From Pseudomonas viciae (lineage in GTDB: Bacteria > Pseudomonadota > Gammaproteobacteria > Pseudomonadales > Pseudomonadaceae), in NCBI RefSeq assembly GCF_004786035.1, contig NZ_CP035089.1, positions 1 to 22,045 on the forward strand: 22,045 nucleotides of DNA, read 5' to 3'. The notes under the pieces are model-generated. The model saw only the letters and a program-made list of their open reading frames with translations, made no database searches and was not told the origin of the DNA. A program made the position numbers and the translations under genes. Shown in pieces: positions 7,020 to 14,291 of this stretch. Within the stretch, counting starts at the first letter, position 1, and each line of letters begins with the position of its first letter.

Positions 7020-7317
7020 TCCTGCACCCTTGTCGATCGCTGCCGGCGTGCTGGCCAGCAGCACCCTGGAGTGCGTACGGCGCTCGCCGTCGTACAACCA
7101 CCGCGGCTGGCAGATCCTTGATCGTTGGGCGTTCGACAGTCCGGGGCAACTACAGCGCCTTGAGGCGGAAGGCGAAGTGATCTTGTTGGGGCGCCTGTTG
7201 GAACAGCAGGAGATCGAGCATCGGGTATTGAGTTCGGACGCAGCTCTGGAGCTACGGCACTTGGGGTTGGTCGAGCACGAGATTCTGGCGTTGAACGAGG
7301 CGACCACCGCGCTGTGA
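7009..7317 (+). CDS. Small hypothetical protein, last gene of the mob operon
   Basis: A 102-residue protein starting at ATG 7009 with GGAGGT 8 bases upstream, its start lying inside the end of the preceding gene. The composition is coding-like (YNHRGWQILDRWAFDSPGQL, then LLEQQEIEHRVL), but no family is recognised. A clear terminator follows within 45 bases, which marks the end of the mobilisation operon. Function unknown; a relaxosome-linked or post-transfer role would be guesswork. Confidence 0.7.
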   Translation: MISNPAPLSIAAGVLASSTLECVRRSPSYNHRGWQILDRWAFDSPGQLQRLEAEGEVILLGRLLEQQEIEHRVLSSDAALELRHLGLVEHEILALNEATTAL

Positions 7318-7337
7318 ACCGATGGCGCAAATGAAGA

Positions 7338-7360
7338 GGCGGCCCGATGGCCGCCTTTTT
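7338..7360 (+). terminator. Rho-independent terminator of the mob operon
   Basis: GGCGGCC (7338-7344), a four-base loop CGAT, GGCCGCC (7349-7355), then five T. It ends plus-strand transcription before the convergent exc-traY operon. Confidence 0.9.
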
Positions 7361-7392
7361 CATATGTGTGGTTGATGAGCTCGGAAGGAAGC

Positions 7393-7917
7393 CTAGAAAG
7401 CAGCCCTGTAGTTCAGGACGTAGTGCACCTTGGCCTTTAGATCTTCAAGTGTGCCACGAGCTACCCGGATTGACAGCGCCGGCAGAGCGAAGTCATTGAA
7501 GCGTAGCGTCATGAAGGCCTGGCGCCCGTTATCTTCGCTGGCCCATTGCTGTACGAAACCGATCGGCTCACAGCGAGCGACCCCTTTTTTGGTATCCACG
7601 ATCACTACGGTATCCGTGTCTGGATCGACGCCGAAATATTCCAGGTGATGCGGACTCTCCAGCTCAACTTTCGGATTGAAGGTAGCCGGGGCGACGGTTC
7701 TGATTTTTTGGGTGAGCGCCTGCTTCAGGCGCTTTTCCCAAGCTTTTATCATCAGCCAACCGCCAATGATCCAGCCAAGCGCGAGGACTAAGGCAATAGT
7801 CGCCGAAGCTGCGTGCAGCAATTTCAAATCCCACAGGGCGTAGGCTATCGCCGGCACGGCGAAAAAGACCGTACCTAGGAAATAGGCTATCTGTAACAAC
7901 GTTACCCGCACATACAT
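7393..7917 (-). CDS. Two-helix membrane protein, probable entry-exclusion factor (ExcA-like by position)
   Basis: A 174-residue protein with two N-terminal membrane segments (about residues 7-29, LLQIAYFLGTVFFAVPAIAY, and about 37-57, ATIALVLALGWIIGGWLMI) and a soluble C-terminal domain of about 115 residues. It directly follows traY (11-base gap, ribosome site AAGGAG). In the IncI plasmids R64 and ColIb-P9 the gene after traX-traY is excA, an inner-membrane exclusion protein that acts on TraY of an incoming donor. The order here is the same. I cannot show sequence similarity to ExcA by eye, so the assignment rests on synteny and topology; another small conjugation-linked membrane protein is the alternative. 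Confidence 0.6.
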   Translation of the reverse strand: MYVRVTLLQIAYFLGTVFFAVPAIAYALWDLKLLHAASATIALVLALGWIIGGWLMIKAWEKRLKQALTQKIRTVAPATFNPKVELESPHHLEYFGVDPDTDTVVIVDTKKGVARCEPIGFVQQWASEDNGRQAFMTLRFNDFALPALSIRVARGTLEDLKAKVHYVLNYRAAF

Positions 7918-7928
7918 GAAGTTTCTCC

Positions 7929-10106
7929 TTATCCTTTCATGCCATTGCCTTCCGTGGATTGCGATTTACCACCATCGCTTTTTCCACCTCTAGGCATCAT
8001 ATGTTCAAACTTGTTGGCCATGACGTTGAACGAGCTCTTAATCTGATCGTTTGCTTCACGGCCTAAAGTAGTTGGTGTGTTACCGCCTACCCAGCTAATA
8101 ACGTTGTCTGGAACAATGAATACTAAGTTAAAGCAGGTGTGTATTAAATTCAAGCACATCATAAAATAAATACCAAGAAAAACAATAACGCTTACTAAAC
8201 CGGTAATGGAATCGAATTGAACATTCGCTACAGCAATGCCGTAGAGCTCATTGAGTGTTGTTCCACCTACTACAAGAATTGCGCCGCCGGCAAAAAAGCC
8301 AATAACCATAAGAATGGGGCGAACCATAACATTCAGTAGGAATATATAGCCATGGCCTGTGCGTTGCCCCATACCATCGCCATCATCACCTAAGTGTGTC
8401 ATTGCCCATAAAGGCGCCGCGATAATGGCTTCACATACAATAACTATCCAGTTGATTATCGCGCCGAACCATACAATAAACGGAACCAGGGGCAAGTAAA
8501 TAGAAAGCCCAGCACCAACTACGAATAATGGGATCAATATCATAAAAATAATAGGCGAAATGGCGTCTAATAGACCTTTTATTCCATCGGTCACACCGGT
8601 GAAAAAATTGGCGGTTTTAGCCGCGACACCGGCTGCGTTGATGCCATCGGCTACCGAGGTTGCGACCTTGGCCGTCACGTAAATGCCTACAGCGGTTTCG
8701 GCGGCGCCGAGGGTGTAGTCACCTAGGTTTTTCATCTTGATCAGCGGATTTATGGTGCCTCGTGCCTCGGCGCCGACATCGATGCTGGTCATGTAGTTGA
8801 CGATTTTTTGGCCCGGTCCGGAGAAGATCGACGAGATAATGTTGTTGGTGTCAGCTCCAGCGGTCGAAGCCATCCGGCCCAATGGGGAGGCATTGACCGA
8901 GTTGGCTTGCTGGGTCTGATAGGCGTGGAACACGCTGTTTCGTAAGGTGTTTATGCCGGGATCGCCGCTGAACGATTCTCCAAATACCTTGGCTTTACCA
9001 GCGATTGCGCTGGTGAGCTTGCTGTTGGCCTGGGCAAACGTCTGGTACCAGGCGCCCAGTGTCCACCAACCGCCTTCTTTGATGGAGCTGCTGAGATGGC
9101 TGGCGAGGTTGGCAATGTCGCCTTGTTTGGTTCCGGCATCATGGTTCAGTAGATTCTCGTAGGCTAAAGCCGCTGACTCAATGTTGGCTTGGGCGTCGGG
9201 GAGTGTGATGCTGTCCTGCTGCCCTTGTATTACCGCTGTAACGAAATCCTGAGCCGATTTTGATAGACGCGACTGCATTTCAGACAGGGCACGCAGGTGC
9301 GCCTGATAGATGGTGCTGGTGTCGATCGTTTCGCTGAACCAGTTCGTTGACTGGGCGGAGGGCTCGAGTTGAGTGATGTCTATTTCTGCCCCCCCACAGA
9401 CTTTACCCTCCGCATTTTTCAGCATGAAGCCAGAGTTGGTGACGGTTTGCTGGACGTACGCGCGGGGGGATTGGAGCCCGCCGGCCGCCACGGTCATCGC
9501 GTTACCCGCATTAATCGCGTGTAGGCACAGGTTTGCCTCGTAGAGGGCGCGCGCCAGGGTGACGGTGCTGGGCATCGCCGGCTGGATGACCATGGATTGC
9601 CCGTTATCGAAGGCGGCAACCGCGCCGTCGGTGCCTAGGTTAGCGATGCCGACGCCCATGACCGATGCGGCCCAAAGCATCAGTAACTGGGATAGACACC
9701 ATCCGTTGGCAGTGGGAACCAGGGAGGAGACACCCAACACCAACCGAATTGGCCCCCACAGGGTGGTCTTATCACGCCCAAACACGCTGCCGTCGTGGGC
9801 GATCTGGGTCAGCCGGCGGAACAGGATGTAGCAGGCAAACATCATACCCACGACGAGCAGAGCACTGTTGATTACCTGGAATAGGCTGGCCAGGATGGTA
9901 TCGCCGCCGTTGTTGGTGCCACTGGCGAGAGGGTTGTTCACAACCTGGCCAAAGATCGACACCAAGGCCTGCCGGCTCTTGTCTTCGCTGCGCTGCGCCG
10001 CCTGAGCGATTTCTCCCAGGGTCGTGGTGCTGCTGGCCAGTACGGTATTGCTCTGCAGCAGGCAGTAGAGCAATACCAGGGCGCCAAGTGCACGACCCCT
10101 ATTCAT
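7929..10106 (-). CDS. traY: TraY/DotA-family conjugal transfer integral membrane protein
   Basis: A large inner-membrane component of I-type (T4B) conjugation systems and of the Legionella Dot/Icm machine. The start is set at ATG 10106: it overlaps the traX stop (ATGA), has AAAGGAG 7 bases upstream, and yields a clean signal peptide (NRGRALGALVLLYCLLQSNT). The product is 725 residues. Membrane segments lie at about 72-99 and 136-157, then a long periplasmic region to about 510, then a cluster at about 514-560, 595-622 and 636-670. The C-terminal block with PLWAMTHLGDDGDGMG and GYIFLLNVMVRPILMVIGF is characteristic of TraY/DotA. The DNA for about residues 500-700 (8000-8600) is markedly AT-richer than the rest, which suggests a mosaic gene. 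In R64 TraY also sets exclusion specificity with ExcA. Confidence 0.9.
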   Translation of the reverse strand: MNRGRALGALVLLYCLLQSNTVLASSTTTLGEIAQAAQRSEDKSRQALVSIFGQVVNNPLASGTNNGGDTILASLFQVINSALLVVGMMFACYILFRRLTQIAHDGSVFGRDKTTLWGPIRLVLGVSSLVPTANGWCLSQLLMLWAASVMGVGIANLGTDGAVAAFDNGQSMVIQPAMPSTVTLARALYEANLCLHAINAGNAMTVAAGGLQSPRAYVQQTVTNSGFMLKNAEGKVCGGAEIDITQLEPSAQSTNWFSETIDTSTIYQAHLRALSEMQSRLSKSAQDFVTAVIQGQQDSITLPDAQANIESAALAYENLLNHDAGTKQGDIANLASHLSSSIKEGGWWTLGAWYQTFAQANSKLTSAIAGKAKVFGESFSGDPGINTLRNSVFHAYQTQQANSVNASPLGRMASTAGADTNNIISSIFSGPGQKIVNYMTSIDVGAEARGTINPLIKMKNLGDYTLGAAETAVGIYVTAKVATSVADGINAAGVAAKTANFFTGVTDGIKGLLDAISPIIFMILIPLFVVGAGLSIYLPLVPFIVWFGAIINWIVIVCEAIIAAPLWAMTHLGDDGDGMGQRTGHGYIFLLNVMVRPILMVIGFFAGGAILVVGGTTLNELYGIAVANVQFDSITGLVSVIVFLGIYFMMCLNLIHTCFNLVFIVPDNVISWVGGNTPTTLGREANDQIKSSFNVMANKFEHMMPRGGKSDGGKSQSTEGNGMKG

Positions 10107-10660
10107 GGATGCGCTCCTTTCTTGCGTGACAGCTCCGGATCTAACACGGTCCACCACCAGCCGCGGATCTCCGAGATGAAGTCCTGCAGGCTGCCTCTCT
10201 CAGTTTGGGATAGACGTCGAGTGCGCAGCTGCCAGAGACGCAATTGAGCTGACAGGGCGACCATGAAGAACACCGGAGGGCTGGCTAGCAGGGTGGTCAT
10301 ACCCAACCAGGTGGCGTTGACCATGGCGTAGATTCCCAGCGTGATAAACGCGGTGCCTGCCGCCAGAGCTAGGCGTTTCTTGAACAAAAAAAGGTCATAG
10401 AGCGCTGGAATGCTTGGCGAACCAGGTTCGCGATTGTTCATCGCTTCCTCGAAAGTGCAATCCGTCCGGGATGACTCTTTAGACTCAGGTTTGCTGCTCT
10501 TACGAACCACTTGATACAACGCACGGATGTGTTCCAGGTTTTTCTTATGTTGTTCCTTCGAACTCCTTGTGTGTTCGATCGTCTTTTTGATTGCTGCGCC
10601 AGGCCAAATAAGTCGTAGGGCAATTTGACCGGCTTTCTTGCTTGTTTGTTTAGCATTCAT
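10103..10660 (-). CDS. traX: TraX-like conjugal transfer protein
   Basis: A 185-residue protein between a small membrane protein gene and traY. It has a basic N-terminus (NAKQTSKKAGQIALRLIWPG), a charged middle and two close membrane segments at about 108-125 (LAAGTAFITLGIYAMV) and 128-148 (LLASPPVFFMVALSAQLRL), ending in a tryptophan-rich stretch (EIRGWWWTVLDPELSRKK). In IncI plasmids traX directly precedes traY, and the homologues are small two-helix proteins of unknown mechanism; order and topology agree. The ribosome site is strong (AAGGAG, 7 bases), its start overlaps the upstream gene by 11 bases and its stop overlaps traY, so coupling is tight. Confidence 0.65.
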   Translation of the reverse strand: MNAKQTSKKAGQIALRLIWPGAAIKKTIEHTRSSKEQHKKNLEHIRALYQVVRKSSKPESKESSRTDCTFEEAMNNREPGSPSIPALYDLFLFKKRLALAAGTAFITLGIYAMVNATWLGMTTLLASPPVFFMVALSAQLRLWQLRTRRLSQTERGSLQDFISEIRGWWWTVLDPELSRKKGAHP

Positions 10661-10937
10661 TTTTTGGCTCCTTCTTGAACTCGAAATCGAGCAGCTTTAG
10701 CCACCAATAAGGCGTCCGGTAGAAGTCAAAAGCGTGGGCGTCAGGGTTGCGCGCTAACCACAATAAACCTGATGCCGAAACTAGCCAGAGCAGGCAGGTA
10801 ATGAAAATAGCGAGCCAAATAGCTGCCGAATAAAGCCATCCGCTAATTAGCCCAGTAATTGAGAAAATCAGCCAGAACTGGCTGATTCTTTTGTTGTGAA
10901 TAAGTTCGGGATTTGCCGTTTTGGTAGGCGCTCTCAT
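10650..10937 (-). CDS. Small membrane protein, first gene of the traX-traY operon
   Basis: A 95-residue protein with two membrane segments (about 20-40, FWLIFSITGLISGWLYSAAI, and about 43-62, IFITCLLWLVSASGLLWLA) and a short charged tail ending DFEFKKEPKNEC. It overlaps traX by 11 bases and has a modest ribosome site (TGGAA). I recognise no named family; tight coupling to traX-traY suggests a conjugation-linked role. The AT-rich region upstream (10938-11179) must hold the operon promoter. Confidence 0.6.
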   Translation of the reverse strand: MRAPTKTANPELIHNKRISQFWLIFSITGLISGWLYSAAIWLAIFITCLLWLVSASGLLWLARNPDAHAFDFYRTPYWWLKLLDFEFKKEPKNEC

Positions 10938-11030
10938 TTTGTATTCCAGATGTTATACGGAACAAATTTGAGGGCAGTCTAGTATCAAGATATGTTTTGT
11001 GAAAGTATATTATGCGGGAAATTTTAGTTG

Positions 11031-11055
11031 TGCGTAATTGCGTAATTACGCAACT
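11031..11055. promoter_or_regulatory. Palindrome and repeats upstream of the traX-traY operon
   Basis: A perfect 16-base palindrome, TTGCGTAATTACGCAA (11038-11053), is preceded by a direct copy of TGCGTAATT (11031-11039), so GCGTAATT half-sites occur three times at a spacing of 8. The site sits in an AT-rich intergenic region in front of the 10937-to-7393 operon and looks like an operator for a dimeric regulator. The exact promoter is unclear; TATAAC at about 10950 is one possible minus-strand -10. Confidence 0.6.
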
Positions 11056-11179
11056 AATCTGATGTATTTTGTATTATGTTATTTTGCAAAATTATAGTGG
11101 TTGTAACGTGTTGAACGGTAAGGATTATTTTATTGTTTGGGTTTTCTTGAGGTTTCGTATTGTTGGATTATATGGAGAA

Positions 11180-11737
11180 TCATATCTCGGCAGGTCGCAA
11201 AAAAAAACCTTCCTGCAGTTGCCCCAAATAGTATTCAAGGTTGCCTGAAACCTTATCCAAAACCTTCGGTAAGTAGGGGAGCAAATCTGGAAAATCGGAG
11301 CGGGCTGGGCCTCCATGATAGTGCCTACAGTGTGCAAGGATGGCTTCGCGATCCTCGGTAGTAAGCTGTTGCATCGGGTCACGGTCGTTGTAATCGTGCA
11401 AATTTGACAGGTGGATGAATGCGCACCCAAATTTGTACACGGAACACGTCCAGCCTTGGAGCTGTTGTGCAAGCTCAACCATCTCCCGATCTGTGACACG
11501 ACCACGGCCGTTGACCTGCTTCCATTGCTGCCCTTTCACTGATGCCTCAATCAAGGTCGTCCGTCTTGCCGGCTCCTGGCTAAGCAGGTAAATAACACGA
11601 ACCATAGAGTCCAGCTCTTGGCGAAGAATGGCGATCATCTGGCTCGGAATGTTTGCGCGGGCAAGGAGCTGCATGGCTCGTTTGTGGTCGCTTGAACGGC
11701 TGAGAACCTGTCTAGTGAAAACGGCAACTTCGTCCAT
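11180..11737 (-). CDS. Hypothetical protein paired with a GNAT enzyme
   Basis: A 185-residue soluble protein. ATG 11737 is chosen over a GTG 20 codons upstream because AGGAGG lies 8 bases before it. It is rich in predicted helix. The segment YKFGCAFIHLSNLHDYNDRD and the later RHYHGG cluster histidines and aromatics as in an active or metal site. I have a sense of related uncharacterised bacterial proteins with the same FIHLSNxHDY signature but know no function. It follows the GNAT gene by 70 bases on the same strand, so the two may work together as an accessory or defence-like pair. Termination is unclear; a run of T and A follows at 11190-11210. Confidence 0.6.
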   Translation of the reverse strand: MDEVAVFTRQVLSRSSDHKRAMQLLARANIPSQMIAILRQELDSMVRVIYLLSQEPARRTTLIEASVKGQQWKQVNGRGRVTDREMVELAQQLQGWTCSVYKFGCAFIHLSNLHDYNDRDPMQQLTTEDREAILAHCRHYHGGPARSDFPDLLPYLPKVLDKVSGNLEYYLGQLQEGFFLRPAEI

Positions 11738-11807
11738 CAGGGCTTCCTCCTTTTGCCTATACCGTTGCAGCACTTCCCGACGTATAGGAGCTAGCACCTA
11801 CGGTAAG

Positions 11808-12401
11808 TCAGATAACTAGCAGCTGTTTGATGTCGTCATCGTTCAACATGAAAACCGGCGACGAGCCTTCAATCCCAGGGCTTCCCATGATGGCGAGGTC
11901 AACGTACATATCCCTCGTAAGGGCAAAGCCTTGTTGAGCGGTTGGGGGAGTGAAGTCGCCTTTGAACTCCAAACCTGCACGCTCATAGAACTGAATCAAA
12001 TTGTGATTGCATAGCAGGCAAGTGCCTTGCGAATAGTCCAATACGCCATTTAACAACTGAGTGCCAATGCCATGCCCCCTATAGGGCTCGAACACGAAGA
12101 TTTTGTGGCAGTAACGTGAGATGGAGGGATCTGGGTGTACAAAGAATATGGCGTAACCGTATAGCCGACCGTTTTCATGACTCACTGCAACCTTGAGGTG
12201 ACCTGCGCGGTAGCACTCCTCAAGGATCCCAACCACGTGTCGAATGGCTTTCATTGTTTCGGCTTTTGAGAAGGCCATGAAATGCATGGCGAGCCCAGGT
12301 TGAGCCAACAAATCAGCCAAAATACCCTTGGCATCATTCTCAAAGATCGTCGGCAGAAAAGTATCAACGATGTCCTGTGAAGCGTCTTGCAGCTGAGTCA
12401 T
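11808..12401 (-). CDS. GNAT-family N-acetyltransferase
   Basis: A 197-residue enzyme expected to move an acetyl group from acetyl-CoA to an amine. The core motif A is clear: KIFVFEPYRGHGIGTQLLNG (about residues 118-137) holds the R-G-H-G-I-G pyrophosphate-binding loop, preceded by the strand YGYAIFFVHPDP and followed by LIQFYERAGLEFKG, the usual motif B arrangement. ATG 12401 is favoured (AAGGA 7 bases upstream) over an in-frame GTG eight codons earlier. The substrate cannot be read from the sequence: it could be a small molecule, an antibiotic, or a protein or tRNA as in TacT-type toxins. The partner at 11180-11737 is not an RHH antitoxin, so a TacAT pair is unlikely. Confidence 0.85.
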   Translation of the reverse strand: MTQLQDASQDIVDTFLPTIFENDAKGILADLLAQPGLAMHFMAFSKAETMKAIRHVVGILEECYRAGHLKVAVSHENGRLYGYAIFFVHPDPSISRYCHKIFVFEPYRGHGIGTQLLNGVLDYSQGTCLLCNHNLIQFYERAGLEFKGDFTPPTAQQGFALTRDMYVDLAIMGSPGIEGSSPVFMLNDDDIKQLLVI

Positions 12402-12517
12402 ACCGATTTCCTTGTCAGTTTTCACGGGTGCGAAATTCGCATTCAGGTGCCGTCAAAGCCCACACGCTGCGGGCTATAGGTTTTCCTGTGGGCCTACTGG
12501 CCCCAGGAATACTCCAA

Positions 12518-12688
12518 TCAGATACATACTCTTTGGGCTGCCACCTCGATCAGTGCTGGTGCAGTACACGGGTGGCTTACCGGTGCTTCGGGAACAGGCC
12601 AGTAGACCAGAATAATACCGGCCAGCACTTTGATCAGGACGCCATTGACGATACCCAGGCACCAGGAACGAAGGTCAAACTTTTGCAT
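12518..12688 (-). CDS. 56-residue single-pass membrane peptide
   Basis: A short frame from ATG 12688 to TGA 12518. Residues about 9-31 (WCLGIVNGVLIKVLAGIILV) form one membrane segment preceded by a basic start (QKFDLRS); a proline-rich linker and a small tail with two cysteines follow. A weak ribosome site (GTGAG) lies 8 bases upstream. Codon choice and the clean topology make it more likely real than the overlapping frames. No family is recognised; single-pass peptides of this size include toxins and membrane-stress effectors, but nothing here proves such a role. Confidence 0.45.
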   Translation of the reverse strand: MQKFDLRSWCLGIVNGVLIKVLAGIILVYWPVPEAPVSHPCTAPALIEVAAQRVCI

Positions 12689-12761
12689 CTGTCGTACTCA
12701 CGGTTGTTGAAGACGACAGTTACCATAACGACCGACTTGCTCCTTTCAAGCAACAACCAAA

Positions 12762-12818
12762 TTATTTTTCGGCTTGCCTCAGAGTGACCCTCTGTCCCCT
12801 AAGAACAGGACGATCCAT
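12762..12818 (-). pseudogene. Possible severed N-terminus of a GNAT acetyltransferase
   Basis: An 18-codon frame beginning DRPVLRGQRVTLRQAEK has the LxGxRVTLRxxE pattern with which many GNAT acetyltransferases begin, then hits TAA. No continuation is visible in other frames. It may be a deletion remnant, or chance. Confidence 0.22.
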
Positions 12819-12832
12819 GGTCTTATGCGGGC

Positions 12833-13015
12833 TCAACTCTTTGAGTTTCCCCTTTCGGATTCGGTCAGACCATCCGCTTGATCCACGATACATTCTCGAT
12901 ATTCAACAATTTTATCTATCTGTGTTTCCCTGCCCCAGGGCGTGTAGTACGCCATTTCTCTGATGCGCTCATGCACCTCATATGTTTTCCCGTCTTCACG
13001 AACCACAATTTTCAT
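12833..13015 (-). CDS. Small hypothetical protein (60 aa)
   Basis: The start is ATG 13015, with CGAGGTAA about 9 bases upstream; the longer open frame to 13228 runs through a terminator and is not coding. The protein begins KIVVREDGKTYEVHERIREM, a strand-loop-helix pattern, and is charged throughout. No family is recognised. It lies between a strong terminator (13113-13135) and two very small genes, so it is probably transcribed from its own promoter. Confidence 0.55.
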   Translation of the reverse strand: MKIVVREDGKTYEVHERIREMAYYTPWGRETQIDKIVEYRECIVDQADGLTESERGNSKS

Positions 13016-13112
13016 AGCGTTTACCTCGTCATTGGCTAAACCCCATTGTGGCCCCAAAAAAACACCCTTCCTGGACGGTGTTTGCATCCTTGGTGCGTCG
13101 CCCGGCAGGCGC

Positions 13113-13135
13113 AAAAAAGCCCGCAAGAGCGGGCT
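13113..13135 (-). terminator. Terminator of the RHH/EVE-like gene
   Basis: AGCCCGC (13118-13124), AAGA loop, GCGGGCT (13129-13135); on the minus strand it is followed by six T. It ends transcription coming from 13179-13919. Confidence 0.88.
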
Positions 13136-13178
13136 GTTTGTGGAGCTGTGAGCGTAAAGGCGGTTAGTCGCTGACTTT

Positions 13179-13919
13179 TTAAGGCTTCGCTTTCTTTGAC
13201 TCAATGAGGTCAAGCACCTTTTGCCCATCGGGCATGCCCGACATGGTCCTCAGGAACACCACATTACGATCCAGCGCTTTCTTGATGGCCGCAGCCGAGA
13301 TGGGTTGCTCTAGAATTTTGAACCCTTCCAAGACCTGGTAGTGGCACTCATCCTTTTCACCCTCGTGATCACGCATCTGAACCTCACCGGTACCTCGGCC
13401 ATACGCCACAATACCTGTGATGTTTTCGTATAAAAACACCACCTCGCCCTTCTTGATGCGGTTGATGTTCAGCTTCCAGGGCGCATAGAACGCCGCTGCT
13501 GCCTTGTTAGCCAGCATCCACTCATGATCATCATCGGTATGGGTCTTGTTGGTATTCAAAATATGAAAACCTACGGCTGGTTGCGGCTCGACCTCCTCAG
13601 CCAGAGCTAACTGAGCCAACTCGGCCTTTTCCACCTCGTCCAACCTATCTTGGGCAGCCTCTGCACCGTGCTCAAGCAGTTTGAGCATGACCTCATGCTT
13701 CGAAATGTCTAATTCAAGAGCCAGCCTCTCCACGAACTTATGCATCCACTCGGGCATTCTGACGGTCGACGCAATCGACTCATTTTTAGCTTTTTTAGAG
13801 TTCTCGATCATTGTGAGGATGTTAGTCAAAGGTGATTCTCCACGGTCTTCAATTTGAGAACCATATAGAGAACCATTATTCGGTGCAACAAATTCATCAT
13901 AATAAACTCGGAACTGCAT
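13179..13919 (-). CDS. RHH-like plus EVE/PUA-like domain protein
   Basis: A protein of up to 246 residues with two recognisable parts. Residues about 50-92 (STVRMPEWMHKFVERLALEL then DISKHEVMLKLLEHG) have the strand-helix-helix pattern of an RHH-type DNA-binding or dimer domain. Residues about 117-230 look like an EVE/PUA-like fold: HILNTNKTHTDDDHEWMLAN, KAAAAFYAPWKLNINRIKKG, VVFLYENITGIVAYGRGTGE. EVE domains read modified bases and often accompany restriction or modification functions, so a modified-DNA sensor or regulator is possible. The start is uncertain: ATG 13919 has no good ribosome site, and ATG 13811 (210 residues) is an alternative. It diverges from 13986 across a 13-bp inverted repeat. 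Confidence 0.65.
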   Translation of the reverse strand: MQFRVYYDEFVAPNNGSLYGSQIEDRGESPLTNILTMIENSKKAKNESIASTVRMPEWMHKFVERLALELDISKHEVMLKLLEHGAEAAQDRLDEVEKAELAQLALAEEVEPQPAVGFHILNTNKTHTDDDHEWMLANKAAAAFYAPWKLNINRIKKGEVVFLYENITGIVAYGRGTGEVQMRDHEGEKDECHYQVLEGFKILEQPISAAAIKKALDRNVVFLRTMSGMPDGQKVLDLIESKKAKP

Positions 13920-13934
13920 AGAGCTGGTCGAAAG

Positions 13935-13966
13935 AAACTAACGATAAAATAGGTTATCGTTAGTTT
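13935..13966. promoter_or_regulatory. 13-bp perfect inverted repeat between divergent genes
   Basis: AAACTAACGATAA (13935-13947), six bases, TTATCGTTAGTTT (13954-13966). It lies 16 bases before the RHH/EVE-like ORF start and 20 before the gene at 13986. It could be an operator for the RHH protein, a recombination core for the recombinase encoded just downstream, or a hairpin. It lacks a GC-rich stem, which argues against a terminator. Confidence 0.75.
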
Positions 13967-13985
13967 TTAGTGCAGGAGCAGCCCT

Positions 13986-14291
13986 ATGGCGACACTTACG
14001 GATTTTGACGAATGGCTTGATGGCGCGGTCCCCAGCGACATGGTGGAAGACGTGTACGCGCTTTACGAAGCGGTCGATGGTGAAACCGAGTTTGCGCAGT
14101 ACAAGGCTGTGCGCGCTGCCAACGGTCAGTTGCTCGTGTCCTATGGTGATGGCAGCGATTGGCTGCGACTGGCCACAAACGACGCGAAGGAGGGTTTCCT
14201 CCGCCGTATCGGGGGCCGCTATGTGGGCGAGGGCGGTATGAGCGTGGGGGCCTGGTACATCATGCATCAGGGGATGGCTTCCGATGACTGA
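13986..14291 (+). CDS. Hypothetical protein coupled to the tyrosine recombinase
   Basis: A 101-residue acidic protein with a good ribosome site (AGGAG) 8 bases upstream. It is rich in aromatic and acidic residues ([20 protein letters not shown]), with no recognised domain. Its end overlaps the recombinase start by 8 bases, so the two are translationally coupled; it may be an accessory or directionality factor, but that is inference. The paralogous module at 16689 has a GNAT-like protein in the same slot, so the partner is not conserved. Confidence 0.7.
   Translation: MATLTDFDEWLDGAVPSDMVEDVYALYEAVDGETEFAQYKAVRAANGQLLVSYGDGSDWLRLATNDAKEGFLRRIGGRYVGEGGMSVGAWYIMHQGMASDD

Noticed and set aside
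11180..11737. HEPN RNase assignment based on REAILAH (R-x5-H)
   Set aside because: The match is short and the surrounding helices do not clearly follow the HEPN pattern; not enough for a call.
11808..12401. TacAT-type GNAT toxin
   Set aside because: The neighbouring gene is not an RHH antitoxin and the protein is longer than typical TacT.
12833..13228. Extended 131-codon version of the small gene at 12833
   Set aside because: The extension reads through the terminator at 13113-13135; ATG 13015 has a good ribosome site.
13935..13966. Inverted repeat as a terminator
   Set aside because: The stem is AT-rich and lies between two divergent starts, where no transcript needs to end.
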